From Gammaproteobacteria bacterium HGW-Gammaproteobacteria-2 (GTDB taxonomy: Bacteria; Pseudomonadota; Gammaproteobacteria; Xanthomonadales; Xanthomonadaceae), in assembly GCA_002840015.1 (NCBI GenBank), contig PGZE01000021.1:1-64000 (forward strand): a DNA stretch of 64,000 nucleotides. Reading direction: 5' to 3'. The translations under genes and the position numbers were made by a program. How positions within the stretch are numbered: the stretch's first letter is position 1; the number at the start of each line of letters is the position of its first letter. Below the pieces are notes generated by a model. The model searched no databases, was not told the DNA's origin, and saw only the letters and a program-made list of their open reading frames with translations. This document shows, piece after piece, positions 43,890 through 54,170 of this stretch.

Positions 43890-44576
43890 CTACGCAGCCG
43901 GCGTGACATGCTGTCTAAAATATCGATGATGTTGCAGATAATCGATCGACTGATCCGCCAACAAATAGGCCTTCCCACCGCGTCTTCCGACCTGCAGACA
44001 GGGTAGCTCATGCAATGCATCTGGGTTGTTGGTGTAATGCACGGGGTACTTGTCGCGAAACGGCGCAAGAAGTTTGGCATCACATTTCACGCCTTTGTAC
44101 TCGTCATAACCGAACCGTGGATGGCCGATATCAAAGTCGTCAACACAAATAATGCCACGCTTGATCAGGCTTAACTCACGCTCCAGCGGCCACGGTTCGT
44201 ACCAGTGCGCATCAAGGAAAAAAAGCGGGCAACGAAAAACATCTGCGTACTTGGCGATCATTTCGGGGGAGTCTGCCTTTAGCACGGTGCAGTGCGGCAG
44301 GTGGCCGACGCGACGACGGGTGATTTCAACATATTTGTCAACCACATCACAGGTAATAATCGATAGGTGCGGGTAGACGCGCGCGAAATATTCGGTGCTA
44401 TCACCGCAATTACTGCCTGTCTCGATGATGGCATCACACTGGTAACGCTGGATGATGTAATCAAACTCCAGTGCGGTGGTGATGTCGAACCCCAGCGGGC
44501 CGCCGCCATCACTCAACTCCGATGCGCCGATGCGGGCGATACGGTAAAACACGTCATATAACTTCTCAGTAGACAC
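43890..44576 (-). CDS. SAM-dependent methyltransferase-like protein
   Basis: A 228-residue protein starting with GTG at 44576, which has GGAG six bases upstream; an upstream ATG at 44789 would add 71 unlikely residues. It has a methyltransferase-like order: CDAIIETGSNCGDSTEYFARVYP (motif I), LSIITCDVVDKYVEITRRRV, CTVLKADSPEMIAKY, CPLFFLDAHWYEPWPLERELSLI and GIICVDDFDIG. The DAHW and CVDDF blocks suggest binding of an acidic cluster or metal near the active site. It resembles enzymes acting on sugars or natural products, but no specific family is assigned. Converges with mgtE. Confidence 0.6.
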   Translation of the reverse strand: MSTEKLYDVFYRIARIGASELSDGGGPLGFDITTALEFDYIIQRYQCDAIIETGSNCGDSTEYFARVYPHLSIITCDVVDKYVEITRRRVGHLPHCTVLKADSPEMIAKYADVFRCPLFFLDAHWYEPWPLERELSLIKRGIICVDDFDIGHPRFGYDEYKGVKCDAKLLAPFRDKYPVHYTNNPDALHELPCLQVGRRGGKAYLLADQSIDYLQHHRYFRQHVTPAA

Positions 44577-44735
44577 AGGGCTCTCCGCCAGGCATGCCGC
44601 CCGGTTGTTGGCGTGCGTAACGCACCGAATAAACAGTCCATAGACTATCGCAGGGTTCTGCTTTCTTGCAGTGCCGCTTGCATTGTTTGTTCTGATTAGC
44701 GCCCCTGTATGCTGTCCTGGGGCGTTCATTGTGCG

Positions 44736-44766
44736 AAAAAAAGGGCCGCAGCTTGCGCTGCGGCCC
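44736..44766 (-). terminator. Strong rho-independent terminator of the TonB receptor gene
   Basis: On the minus strand GGGCCGCAG, loop CGCAAG, CTGCGGCCC is followed by TTTTTTT. It begins about 44 bases after the receptor stop codon. Confidence 0.9.
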
Positions 44767-44809
44767 TCAATTATCGCTCTATCAAGCAACGATCCCGTTT
44801 AGCTGAGGA

Positions 44810-47692
44810 TCAGAAGTCTTGACGGTACTGCACAAACCAGAACGCACCATTGGGCAGATCGTAAGCCGCATCGAAGCTGCCCGCAAACGCATTGGCCACA
44901 ATTGGCGGCTCGCGGCTGAATACGTTCCGAGCACCCACCGAGATCTTGGCCTTCCACGGCGCATTCCAGCCTACCGTCACGTCATGATAGGTGGTTGAAG
45001 CAACGTTGTGTGTACCGGTCTCTTCGTTGGAGCAGATGTTGATCGTTGCATCCTGGAAGCAATCTTCCGTCAACTTTGACGTAAACCGCATCGTCCAGCT
45101 GGCGTCAAAGTCGCCCTTGCTCCAGGTGGTGACGAAGTTCGAGCGCCACTCCCAATTCGGGCTGCCTGTGTAAAGGCCAACAAACTGAACCGGTGCCGAC
45201 TGGAAGTCGTTCTGGGTGGTCAGATCGCTAACCCAAGTGGTCTCTGACGAGAAGGAGAAGCGACCCCAGTTCTCGGTTTCGAACCGGTAGTTCAGGTTGA
45301 AGTCGATACCATCGGTCTTGAACGCGCTCGCATTGAATGAACCAACACGCAGATCGATAATCTCGCCGGTGACTGGCGCGCGGGTAATGAACGAGCAGAA
45401 GCTGTCAATACCGTTGCCATTGTCGCCGGTGATGCACTGGTTTACGATGAAGTTGGCGCTGAACTGGGTAAGCGCATCGGCGATGCGGATACGCCAGTAG
45501 TCCACCGACAGATCGAAGCCGGGCAACCAACTCGGGTTGTAGACGAGGCCGATATTGACGTTCTCGCCGCCTTCCGGAGTCAGATCCGGGTTACCGCCAA
45601 ACAGCGAGCGCTGCTGGGAGTTGACCTGGTTCCAACCGCCTTGCGGCACACCCAACGCAACGCAACGCGCTTGCTGATCCGGGGTCAAGGCATCAAAGAA
45701 TACTGCACCCTGACGGCATGGGTCAGACACACCGGGGAAGCCTTCACCACCGCCCGAGAACAGATCGCTTGCCGACGGCGCACGGAAGCTCTCGCCCCAT
45801 GACGCACGAATCAACAGGTCGTCGATCGGCTTCCAACGCAGCGCGACGCTGTAATTGGTGGTGCTACCCAGATCGGTGCTGACGAAGCCACTGCCGACGT
45901 CACCTTCCGACTCGAAGCTGGTGTTGCGCGCAGCCAAGGTGATGTTGAGCTCCTTGGCCAACATCATGTCGCTGAGCAACGGCAATGACAACTCGCCGTA
46001 GAACTCCTCAATGATGGTTTGGCCTCTGGTCGGTTCAGTGAAATTGGTTGATGAACCACCACCAACGATCAACGAGTCGGGCTGGTCGAAAGTACTGTCT
46101 TTGCGATACTCGTAGCCGGCAGCGAACTGCACCATGCCACCGGGCAGGCTGAACAAGTCACCCGACAGGTTGGCATAGTAGTTGTTGGTGGTGTTGCCCT
46201 GGAACGAATTGGCGGTGTGGGTGACGAAATCCAGCATCCGCTGCTGCTCTGCCGCACTGATCACGCCCGCGCCAACACCCAGATCCGGGCCACCAAACAG
46301 GTTGAACGGAGTACAGCCAGCGACCACTGCACCCGGAGTACCGCAGCGCAGCACGCCATTGCCATCACGGAATGACGGGCCCAGAGCCTGGCGCAGGTTG
46401 AACAGATTGACCAGGTTATCCTGCTGCTGATCGTTCTGGGTGTCGTTGTAGGACAAGCCCACATCCCAGTTGAAACCACGATCACCGATGTTGAACGCGC
46501 CTTCCAAGCCCACGTTTGTGGCGTAGGTATCGACGTCGGCCCGGTTGAAGCGACCACCGGCGGCAACCATGCGGAAGCCACCCGATTCGATCTGCGCGCC
46601 AAACGGGTTGAACACGTTGTTGGCGGTGATCGGAATCGTCCACTGCGGGCCGCTGGCACCATTGGTGTTCAGCGTCAGCGGAACCTCGGCAATCTGGTTG
46701 TCCGAGGTGCGCTTGGTGTAGTTGAACTTGGCCACCGCACGGATGTTGTCGGTGATATCGTGCGTCGCCGATGCGAACAGGTTTTGGGTGTCGCCCGGCA
46801 GTTGCAGGAAGTTGACTGGCGAGAAGTTGAAGCGATCCGCCGCAGTGAACGGGCGGAAATCCGACACGCTGGTACCCGGGCGGCCGGGGATCAGGGATTG
46901 GTTGCCCAAGCCCGGAACCACGAAACGGCCACCGGCCGGCGAAGCGGAACCGCAAAAGCCAGAGTTGGCTGCAGTCGGGGGATCGATACAGCCGATCACC
47001 GGCACCTTGGTGCGCTCACGTGAGCCTTGGCTGATTCCGTCACGGCCCTGGAAGCCGATGTTCATGACGACATTGGTGCGCTCGCTGCTGGCACCCCAGG
47101 TGAGGTTGTACTGCTCCTGTGCACCGTCGCCTTCTTCAGTTTCGCCATACTGGGCGCGGAACTGCATGCCTTCGAAGTTGCGACGGGTGATGATGTTGAT
47201 CACGCCAGCGATGGCATCCGAACCGTAGATCGCCGATGCGCCGTCTTTCAGCACTTCGACGCGCTCGACAATGGCCGTCGGGATGCTGGTCAGGTCAACC
47301 GTGCCGTTTACGTCGGTTGCCCAACGATGGCCGTCCACCAACACCAGTGTGCGCGACGAGCCGAGGCCACGCAGCGAAATTGATTGCGTACCGTCATTGC
47401 CATTGGTCTGGGTTGACACCGTGCTCAAGCCACCGCCATCCGACGAGGTCAGACGGTCAAGGACGTCACGGATATCCGTCAGGCCGGTGCGTTCGATGTC
47501 TGCACGGGTCAGCAGGGTAACCGGGCTGGTGGTTTCGGTGTCAACGCGCTTGATGCGCGAACCGGTTACTTCAACGCGATCCAGCGTCTTGGCTTGATCC
47601 TGGGCGAAGGCATTGCCTCCCACCGCAGCAGCCGAGGCGCCAGCAAACAACGCGAAACGGATCGCGTTGGGCAGATGCTTCATATTAGTCAT
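44810..47692 (-). CDS. TonB-dependent outer-membrane receptor
   Basis: A 960-residue protein. Signal peptide about 1-26 (LFAGASAAAVGGNAFA). TonB box-like LDRVEVTGSRIKRV, plug domain (TSPVTLLTRADIERTGLTDIRDVLDRLTSS, SISLRGLGSSRTLVLVDGHRW, VDLTSIPTAIVERVEVLKDGASAIYGSDAIAGVINIIT), then a beta barrel. The barrel ends with aromatic GAFWFVQYRQDF. The family imports large substrates (peptides, siderophores, glycans) in a TonB-energised way; this sequence alone does not tell which. The ATG at 47692 has GGAGAG six bases upstream. It lies downstream of a TPR-sulfotransferase gene, separated by about 390 bases with its own likely promoter. Confidence 0.95.
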   Translation of the reverse strand: MTNMKHLPNAIRFALFAGASAAAVGGNAFAQDQAKTLDRVEVTGSRIKRVDTETTSPVTLLTRADIERTGLTDIRDVLDRLTSSDGGGLSTVSTQTNGNDGTQSISLRGLGSSRTLVLVDGHRWATDVNGTVDLTSIPTAIVERVEVLKDGASAIYGSDAIAGVINIITRRNFEGMQFRAQYGETEEGDGAQEQYNLTWGASSERTNVVMNIGFQGRDGISQGSRERTKVPVIGCIDPPTAANSGFCGSASPAGGRFVVPGLGNQSLIPGRPGTSVSDFRPFTAADRFNFSPVNFLQLPGDTQNLFASATHDITDNIRAVAKFNYTKRTSDNQIAEVPLTLNTNGASGPQWTIPITANNVFNPFGAQIESGGFRMVAAGGRFNRADVDTYATNVGLEGAFNIGDRGFNWDVGLSYNDTQNDQQQDNLVNLFNLRQALGPSFRDGNGVLRCGTPGAVVAGCTPFNLFGGPDLGVGAGVISAAEQQRMLDFVTHTANSFQGNTTNNYYANLSGDLFSLPGGMVQFAAGYEYRKDSTFDQPDSLIVGGGSSTNFTEPTRGQTIIEEFYGELSLPLLSDMMLAKELNITLAARNTSFESEGDVGSGFVSTDLGSTTNYSVALRWKPIDDLLIRASWGESFRAPSASDLFSGGGEGFPGVSDPCRQGAVFFDALTPDQQARCVALGVPQGGWNQVNSQQRSLFGGNPDLTPEGGENVNIGLVYNPSWLPGFDLSVDYWRIRIADALTQFSANFIVNQCITGDNGNGIDSFCSFITRAPVTGEIIDLRVGSFNASAFKTDGIDFNLNYRFETENWGRFSFSSETTWVSDLTTQNDFQSAPVQFVGLYTGSPNWEWRSNFVTTWSKGDFDASWTMRFTSKLTEDCFQDATINICSNEETGTHNVASTTYHDVTVGWNAPWKAKISVGARNVFSREPPIVANAFAGSFDAAYDLPNGAFWFVQYRQDF

Positions 47693-48084
47693 TACGTTCT
47701 CTCCAACGTTCAGAGTGGAAACTCTCGATTTCGGGACAAGCCGTGAGGCAGTGGAGCGATTGCTCCAGACAGCCCGGCCCGGCGAGGATAACGCAATTTT
47801 TACGGTCATGGGAAGTGCTTTATCCGCGCCCCGGCTGTCAAACCGTCTGATCAGGTGATTGCAGGCACATCGCCATCGCACGAAATGCGCGACTTTTCTG
47901 CCATAAAATCCTTCGGGATCAATCGTCTACTGGTCGCATCGTGCCCGCTGTGGCGCGCGACGGGGAACGCTTTGATCGTTTCAGCAAACTTGCCGGCACC
48001 GGCTGGGGCAGTAGAAGCCCCAATGTCCGGTCACAGCCCAGCGACACACACTGCTGCTTGCATGCTCGAAGCCAGCGCGACCGA
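47693..48084. other. Regulatory gap upstream of the TonB receptor
   Basis: About 390 bases without a credible gene on either strand. It should contain the promoter for the receptor. I see no convincing operator or riboswitch. Confidence 0.5.
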
Positions 48085-50250
48085 TCACGCAGCGGAATGG
48101 GTAGCGCCGCCATCACCAACCACAGCGCGTTGCGCGGTTGCCAATCGTGGGTCAAGTGAATAACCCAGCATCTGAGAAGCATCGGCCAGCACCGGCAGCA
48201 GCGGTCTCAAGGCATCGGCGTAGTGAGCCCACCGACCCAAGCCGCGCGTGTTGATAGCCTCGGCAACCTGATGGTAGCTGTTGGTTCGAATACGGTCTCG
48301 CTGCAAAAGCGCATCGCGATGGTCAAGCATGGCTGCATCAAAGTCGAGGTTTAGCCAGGCACATAAGGCCTGCATCGTCTGTCGCGGGTCGGCAAGCAGT
48401 GTTTCGTAACGCAGCATGTGATGCGGCACAGCAAGTTGTTGCACCGTCAATTGCCATAACTCAAGCACAGCCCGGTAGATGTTTGCGCTATCGCTGAGAG
48501 TGTAGAAGTGGCAGTAGATTTCCGACAGGGTGTAGTTCTGCATGAAGTTGCTGAGCACCACGTCGGCTGGATGCCGAGCTGCAAACACGATGCGCGCCCC
48601 AGGAAACAAACGATGGATCAATGCGACATGTGGGGTGCGCATTGGCATCTTGTCGACAATCAACCGCCCCGTGCCGGCGGGTACGGCGTGGCGCCGCAAG
48701 GCATCACGATAAATCCTCCGGCAATCTTCACGCTCACTGCGTCCCATCGCTTCGAGCGCGCCAGGGTAGCCTTGCTTCGTCTGCCCCAGGTAATTCCAGA
48801 CGTATTCAATCGTCGGGCGCTCTTCCAGAGATATAACCTGCGGGTGCGCAGCAAGCATGACGTCAAGCAATGTCGTCCCGGAACGGGCAAAACCCAGCAA
48901 GAAACACAGGTCGGCGCCCCGATCCTCGTCTTGATCCGATGCTGGCATGGGCGCCCCGCGCCGTACCCAATCGCTTATCGCCGCAATTTGTTTGGGGAAG
49001 TAGCCATGATCCAACCCGCGCGCACGCGGGCTACTGGCCGCCATGGCGTTACCCTTGGCAAAGGCAGCCAGGGCAGCGCCGTAATCACCTGTTCTATCCA
49101 GCACTTGCCCCAGCTCAAACTGGTATAACTGGCACCGCTGCGGCGGGAGCTTTGCAGTATCAACTTTGCGCAACAGCGCCAGTGCACCGGGCTCGTCACC
49201 GCGACGCCGTGCGAGGCGCGCAGCCTCAAGCTCCAGGATGGGGTGATTGGCGCAAGCAACATTGGCTTGCGTCAACGCTGCTTCGGCTTCTTCGATGCGA
49301 TTGCTTTGTTCGAGCGAGGCGATCAGGTCACCCCAGGTTTGGGCGTCGCTCGTATCCACTGCCAATGCTTTGCGAAACCAACCCACAGCGAGGTCAGTAT
49401 CCGAATCTTCTTCGCCAAGCAAGCCGAGAAAACGCATCGCCTGTATGTTTTTGGGGTCAGCGGCGTGTGCGGCCTCATAGCGCGCACGCGCGGTACTTGT
49501 ATCGCGCATGGCATGGGCGCACATTCCGGCATGGATTAGTGCCTGGATATCGGCCGGCGCGTCTTCAAGCACCGCGTTGAAGCATGCCGACGCACGCTCC
49601 AGCTGGCCTTGCGCAAACAAGATTGTGCCGAGCCCCGATTGCGCAGCGCGATAACGTGGCGCCAACGCCAGCGCAGCCGCAAAAGCCCGTTCAGCGAGTT
49701 CCGCCTGCCCTTCAGCCCGCAAGACATGGCCGAGATTGCATTGCGCCTGCGCGTAACTCGGATCGTTGCTCAGTGCCGCCGCAAACGCTGCCTTGGCCTC
49801 TTCCACTCTACCGAGGTTGAACAGGGCACGGCCGCGATGGTTATGGGCGCTCGCTTCGTTTGGCACCAACGCCAGCGCTCGCTCGCAGGCATCGAGTGCG
49901 CCAAGGAAATCACGGGAATAATGTTTGCGGATTGCCAGATCAATCCACGCCGACGCCGACGCAGTTTGTTGGCGCATGACGATCAGACTCATTGCTTGCT
50001 CATCAAGGCGTTCGCCGATCAAATATTCACGCAACGCATCGCCACAGGCGCGATCCTGCAAGCAGCGGCCATGCAGCAGCTTGGTGGCATCCAGTGGATA
50101 ACCTGCTTGAAAATGCGTTTTCGCCAACTCAAGCGCAACATCATGTCGCTCAGGGTTTGCCTCCAGCACTGCCAGCAAAGCATCAATTCGCGCCTCGTTG
50201 TTTGCACGGGAAATGCTGCTTGAATCGGCGGGCGCAGCAGTGGTCGACAT
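48085..50250 (-). CDS. TPR-repeat sulfotransferase
   Basis: A 721-residue protein. Residues about 20-430 are tetratricopeptide repeats (pattern GRALFNLGRVEEAKAAFAAAL, CNLGHVLRAEGQAELAERAF). Residues about 448-690 are a sulfotransferase: PAPS 5'-phosphosulfate loop LLGFARSGTTLLDVMLAAHP (452-471), the nearby acidic SLEERPTIE as in tyrosylprotein sulfotransferases, and the 3'-phosphate motif FAARHPADVVLSNF (Arg559, Ser567). This suggests transfer of sulfate to a protein, peptide or glycan held by the repeats. The substrate is unknown. The protein has no clear signal peptide, so it probably acts in the cytoplasm. Neighbouring 2OG oxygenases and the TonB receptor suggest a joint pathway. Confidence 0.82.
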   Translation of the reverse strand: MSTTAAPADSSSISRANNEARIDALLAVLEANPERHDVALELAKTHFQAGYPLDATKLLHGRCLQDRACGDALREYLIGERLDEQAMSLIVMRQQTASASAWIDLAIRKHYSRDFLGALDACERALALVPNEASAHNHRGRALFNLGRVEEAKAAFAAALSNDPSYAQAQCNLGHVLRAEGQAELAERAFAAALALAPRYRAAQSGLGTILFAQGQLERASACFNAVLEDAPADIQALIHAGMCAHAMRDTSTARARYEAAHAADPKNIQAMRFLGLLGEEDSDTDLAVGWFRKALAVDTSDAQTWGDLIASLEQSNRIEEAEAALTQANVACANHPILELEAARLARRRGDEPGALALLRKVDTAKLPPQRCQLYQFELGQVLDRTGDYGAALAAFAKGNAMAASSPRARGLDHGYFPKQIAAISDWVRRGAPMPASDQDEDRGADLCFLLGFARSGTTLLDVMLAAHPQVISLEERPTIEYVWNYLGQTKQGYPGALEAMGRSEREDCRRIYRDALRRHAVPAGTGRLIVDKMPMRTPHVALIHRLFPGARIVFAARHPADVVLSNFMQNYTLSEIYCHFYTLSDSANIYRAVLELWQLTVQQLAVPHHMLRYETLLADPRQTMQALCAWLNLDFDAAMLDHRDALLQRDRIRTNSYHQVAEAINTRGLGRWAHYADALRPLLPVLADASQMLGYSLDPRLATAQRAVVGDGGATHSAA

Positions 50251-50301
50251 CGCAAACTCCTCTCAAATGACATGGCGCACAAGCGCCACAATGCGAACAA
50301 A

Positions 50302-50913
50302 TCAGGCGCGAACGGGCACCCGCTCCCATTTGATCGCAAAGGTATAACGCACCTCGAAACAGGTGCGGCTTGGCGTTCTGCCAGCATGTGTGATGGCGCC
50401 ATCAAAGAGCACCAATCGCCCGGGCCGCGGGGGCACAGCGAGAGCAACACCGGTGTCGCCATCATAAAACAACGTCTCTCCACCCCAGTCGGGCTCCCAG
50501 CGCTCGCACAAATACCATAGGCTGGTCAGCTCATTGCTGCCAGGTGCGCCATCGGTGTGAGTAAGTTGTACGTCACCAAAGCTCACTGCGTTGGTATAAG
50601 CCCGATAGGGTCGATAAGGCAGGCCCTCAGCAAAATCCTGGATAGTGCGCGCAGTCAGCGTGTAAATCGGGTCACGAAGCAAACCCTGGATCGGCAATTC
50701 ACTGACGAGATGACGAAAGCTCGGATTGACGTCATCGCGCGCCCGTTCGGTGCGTGTGTAAGAGGCGCCATCAAGTGCCTTTACGTAGGATACGACTTCA
50801 ATCGGCAGATCATCGATGATACGCAAACGCCTGCCACCGACTGAGGCATTGGTGACTCTCGCACGACCATAATCAACCAATACGGGAGATTTGACGGGAA
50901 TTTCTATCGCCAT
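50302..50913 (-). CDS. 2OG-Fe(II) oxygenase (prolyl-hydroxylase-like)
   Basis: A 203-residue protein with a double-stranded beta-helix core: iron ligands His119 and Asp121 in QLTHTDGAPG, distal His176 in DGAITHAGRTPS, and 2-oxoglutarate-binding Arg183 (SRTCFEVRYTFA). The strand LTSLWYLCERWEPDWGGETLFY between them is typical of prolyl 4-hydroxylase-like enzymes. It should hydroxylate a protein or peptide side chain. The start at 50913 (MAIEIPVKS) was chosen. It lies 51 bases upstream of the TPR-sulfotransferase and is probably in its operon. Confidence 0.85.
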   Translation of the reverse strand: MAIEIPVKSPVLVDYGRARVTNASVGGRRLRIIDDLPIEVVSYVKALDGASYTRTERARDDVNPSFRHLVSELPIQGLLRDPIYTLTARTIQDFAEGLPYRPYRAYTNAVSFGDVQLTHTDGAPGSNELTSLWYLCERWEPDWGGETLFYDGDTGVALAVPPRPGRLVLFDGAITHAGRTPSRTCFEVRYTFAIKWERVPVRA

Positions 50914-51111
50914 GGTTGATACCTGTCCAAAGTGGCAATGGGTCATTGCCTGCGTGATTTACTCGCGATGCTGGGCATAGTGCTCCCGAAGACGCGACCC
51001 GACTCAACACTGAGCCAGGTAAACAGCCGGTGAATACTTCCCGGCCGTTGCTCATGCCGCAACGCGGCTTGCTCGGCAACACCATGGCATGGTCACGTTT
51101 CGATAGCCGCA

Positions 51112-53166
51112 TCATTCACAGGCAAATCCCAAGGCATCTGCCAATGCCGCCAGTCCTTCAAATGCCGGTGCCAAAACTTCACCGTATACGCGCCAATGTC
51201 CCGGCGCAAAACCGGACCGTACACGGCCGCTGGCATAGGCCAACGAACGTGCAGCGGTTGCCTCCTCACGAAACTCAATGGCGGCAAAGGCACTGATTCT
51301 TGCCAATGCGCCGCTGCGATCAGATGCCACGTCGTGACTACTCAGCAGCAACAGCCGCTCGGGGCAAGCTTGGCGGAAAGCAACAAGCGGCTGCAATACA
51401 TGGTGCAACCACAATGCGGCTTGCTCCACGTCAACCACGCCGTATTGCTGTGGGCAGCCAAACGCGAGCCAGTTGAGAAGCATGTCGCGCGGATCGGCGA
51501 GCAGCGCTACCAATTTTGAATGGGTGAACTGCGCCTGCAATGCTGCGTCCCAATGCGGCACCCAATCAATAATGCGGTTTGGATCATAACCCAGCGCCTC
51601 TACACCCGCCTTCCATGCAGCATACGATCCTGACGCGACCTCATTCGACGGCACCTGTTTGAAGGGATCGATGCCATCAAGGCGCGGCGCATCGGAAAAT
51701 CGATCCGTCATCACCACATGCGACGCGGTAAAAGCCATTGGCGTGATCAACAGTTCGGCTGGAGTTCCCGGCAAGGTCCAAACCAGGGTAACCGGTGACT
51801 GCCCGGCATCAATGGCTTCGGCCGGCGCGAGCCGCGAGCTTGGCAGCGGTAACGCCGAAGTATGCGTCCACATGTCACGCCACGCCTGCAGCGCCTGCTT
51901 GTGCTTGCCACAGGCATCCAGTGCCAGGCCGTGCCAATGCAGCACGCTGCGCCGCGCATCGGGTTGCGTCGCCTGCTCCAGCATCCGGGTGGTTCGCTTG
52001 ATCGCTTGATCGGGGCTATGTCGCAACTCGGCACGCAGCTTTACCAATTGAGCGGCAGTTTGATCCGGGTTACTTTGCAATGCCTGATCCGCATAATGCT
52101 CGGCCTGTTCGGCCTGGCCACGCAATTCAACCAATTGCGCCATTGCCTCCAGTGCCGCCGCGCTGTAGGGCTTGGCTGCAAACCAACGCTCGGTGATACC
52201 TGCAGCTACGTCAAGGTCAAACTCCTCAATGCCAAGACGCAACGCCCACAGATCATCGCGATCAGGCTGGTTGGACAAACGCTGCTCCAGCAAGTCAACG
52301 GCATCTTGCTGCCGCCCCAGCGCCACATAGGCCTGCACCGCCTTCGTGATGGCGAGCGGGTGATCTGGCACCAGATACAACAGCGCCGTATATGCTGCCG
52401 CTGCTTCTTCGGCGCGACCTGCCTGCATCAGTGCTTCGCCGCGCAAGTTGAGTGCCACCGGATCGGTGGGTACCTGCTCCACCAGAATATCCAGTTGCTC
52501 CAATGCCTGCTTGGCATGGCCCTGTTCGGTCAGCGCTCGCAGCAGCGCCCAGCGCAAGCCGCGATTGCGCGGCTGCATTTGCACGGCGGTTTGCAATGAT
52601 CGCTCGGCAAAAGCGTGATAACCCTGCGCCAGAAAACACAGGCCCAGGCTGGCGTGCGCGAGTGCGCTGGACGGGGCTTTGCGCACCGCCGCTGAATACA
52701 AACCTGAGGCCTCATCCAGATTGCCGCGGCTTTGCGCTTCGATGCCACGCAAAATCAGCACATCTGCGGCTTCGTCGTCGATTCGCTCGGCGCGAATAAT
52801 GTGCTGATGCGCATCGGCAAAGTCGCCGCGCGAGATTGCCAGATGCGCCAGGCTGATGTAAGCAGCAAATGCGTTAGGGTCGTTGTGAATCACCCCGCGC
52901 AAGGTTGCCTCGGCAGCATCGATGCCACTGCTGCGCGCCTGGATCGAACCCTTGGTGACATGAAACACGGTATTGTCGGGTGCCAGCACTATGGCCTGTT
53001 CGACGCTCGCCAGAGCCTGGTCAAGACGGCCCAGCGCGCCATGGCCCACCGCCAACAGATGATGGGCTTCAGCCATCTCCGGATAGCGATTCAATAGCTC
53101 GGTTGCCTGCGCAACCGCCGTTTCAAATTCACCGTGCGCCAACGATTGCAGTACCTGTTGCAACAT
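51112..53166 (-). CDS. TPR-repeat protein with a degenerate sulfotransferase-like C-terminus
   Basis: A 684-residue protein. Residues 1-430 are TPR repeats (HHLLAVGHGALGRLDQALASVEQAIVLAP, LALDACGKHKQALQAWR). The C-terminal third keeps the order of a sulfotransferase (LVWTLPGTPAELLITPMAF, then LVALLADPRDMLLNWLAFG, GYGVVD-like, and EVLAPAF), but the SGTT phosphosulfate loop is replaced by PGTPAEL and the conserved RxP becomes ADPRD. It is probably catalytically inactive and may serve as a scaffold. I cannot confirm the fold from sequence alone. It lies in tandem with the active TPR-sulfotransferase. Confidence 0.7.
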   Translation of the reverse strand: MLQQVLQSLAHGEFETAVAQATELLNRYPEMAEAHHLLAVGHGALGRLDQALASVEQAIVLAPDNTVFHVTKGSIQARSSGIDAAEATLRGVIHNDPNAFAAYISLAHLAISRGDFADAHQHIIRAERIDDEAADVLILRGIEAQSRGNLDEASGLYSAAVRKAPSSALAHASLGLCFLAQGYHAFAERSLQTAVQMQPRNRGLRWALLRALTEQGHAKQALEQLDILVEQVPTDPVALNLRGEALMQAGRAEEAAAAYTALLYLVPDHPLAITKAVQAYVALGRQQDAVDLLEQRLSNQPDRDDLWALRLGIEEFDLDVAAGITERWFAAKPYSAAALEAMAQLVELRGQAEQAEHYADQALQSNPDQTAAQLVKLRAELRHSPDQAIKRTTRMLEQATQPDARRSVLHWHGLALDACGKHKQALQAWRDMWTHTSALPLPSSRLAPAEAIDAGQSPVTLVWTLPGTPAELLITPMAFTASHVVMTDRFSDAPRLDGIDPFKQVPSNEVASGSYAAWKAGVEALGYDPNRIIDWVPHWDAALQAQFTHSKLVALLADPRDMLLNWLAFGCPQQYGVVDVEQAALWLHHVLQPLVAFRQACPERLLLLSSHDVASDRSGALARISAFAAIEFREEATAARSLAYASGRVRSGFAPGHWRVYGEVLAPAFEGLAALADALGFACE

Positions 53167-53339
53167 GAGTTCAACCGCCTGTATTCAAGGTGTGAGCGAG
53201 CCCAAGTCAGCGCTGGCAATGCGATGGCACCAAAGGCACCTCTCGCGGCAGGCCAACACGGGCAAACGAGTATTGTACCCGCAGGCAACGCCTGCGGCCC
53301 AATCTGGAATGGTCAGCCCGACCCCGGTCGTTCAGGTCA

Positions 53340-54047
53340 TTATTTGGCGCGCAAAAACCAGCCGGTGATCGCCAAGCGCGGCTGGCCGGCCCATGGCGCC
53401 ACCAGCGATACGCTGTGTGGCTGCGGCACGTGGAATACCGAAAACGAGTTCCAGCGCGGCAGCAAGGTTTCGCAAATGCCGCCGGATGCATCGTGGAACT
53501 GCAGTAATCCGCCCCAATCGGGATTCCAGTCCTTGCTCAGGTTGATCACGAATGCCGCCGCGCGATTTTCCTCTCGATTCTCGTCTTCGTGCCGGGTAAG
53601 AAACTGCCCCGGAAGGTAGCGTGTGGCCTGGGCGTTGGCGGCAACAATACCGGGCACGCCGATAAACCAGCTGGCGAAATCCAGCACTTCTGCGGAGTTC
53701 AGGAAGTCGAGCACGACATGCAGCATCAGTCCTGGATCACGCCCCTCCTTTTGCGCCCGCACCAGCATGTAGCTGTCATATAAAAACTGGAACTCGCTAC
53801 CGGCGCGCGCGTACGCGAGACGATGTACCTCCTGCCGCTGTGCTTCGGACATGCTTGCATACGCGTCGGCAGCGGTGGTCTTGGGCTTGCCGTCGATGCG
53901 CTCGGCAAGCGTCCAGCGCACCTCCTCACGCAGACATTGATGAATTCGCTCGGCAGCAGCGGCCTGCAAAAACCCCGGCACCTGCACCCGGCCGTGGCGG
54001 GCCAGGTGCTGGCGATATGATTCAAAATCGACATCGTTACTGATCAT
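53340..54047 (-). CDS. 2OG-Fe(II) oxygenase with an N-terminal helical region
   Basis: A 235-residue protein: helical N-terminus to about 140, then the iron-binding core with His153 and Asp155 (TRHEDENREENRAAAFVINLSKDWNPDWGGLLQFHD), distal His211 (VPQPHSVSLV) and Arg224 (QPRLAITGWF). It resembles the prolyl-4-hydroxylase-like 2OG family but is distinct from the other three oxygenases here. The start at 54047 removes 41 unconserved residues from the long open frame. Close to the TPR protein with 173 bases between. Confidence 0.85.
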   Translation of the reverse strand: MISNDVDFESYRQHLARHGRVQVPGFLQAAAAERIHQCLREEVRWTLAERIDGKPKTTAADAYASMSEAQRQEVHRLAYARAGSEFQFLYDSYMLVRAQKEGRDPGLMLHVVLDFLNSAEVLDFASWFIGVPGIVAANAQATRYLPGQFLTRHEDENREENRAAAFVINLSKDWNPDWGGLLQFHDASGGICETLLPRWNSFSVFHVPQPHSVSLVAPWAGQPRLAITGWFLRAK

Positions 54048-54170
54048 GCGGTGTGCCGCGGAAGTTGCTGAGTGACGTATCGTGCTACGGCGCGACGCCA
54101 CACTGCAACTCTCATCATGTCGCCACGCCGCAGGCTGCTTCCTTGCAACTGCAACAAAGCAAGGCCGCAA

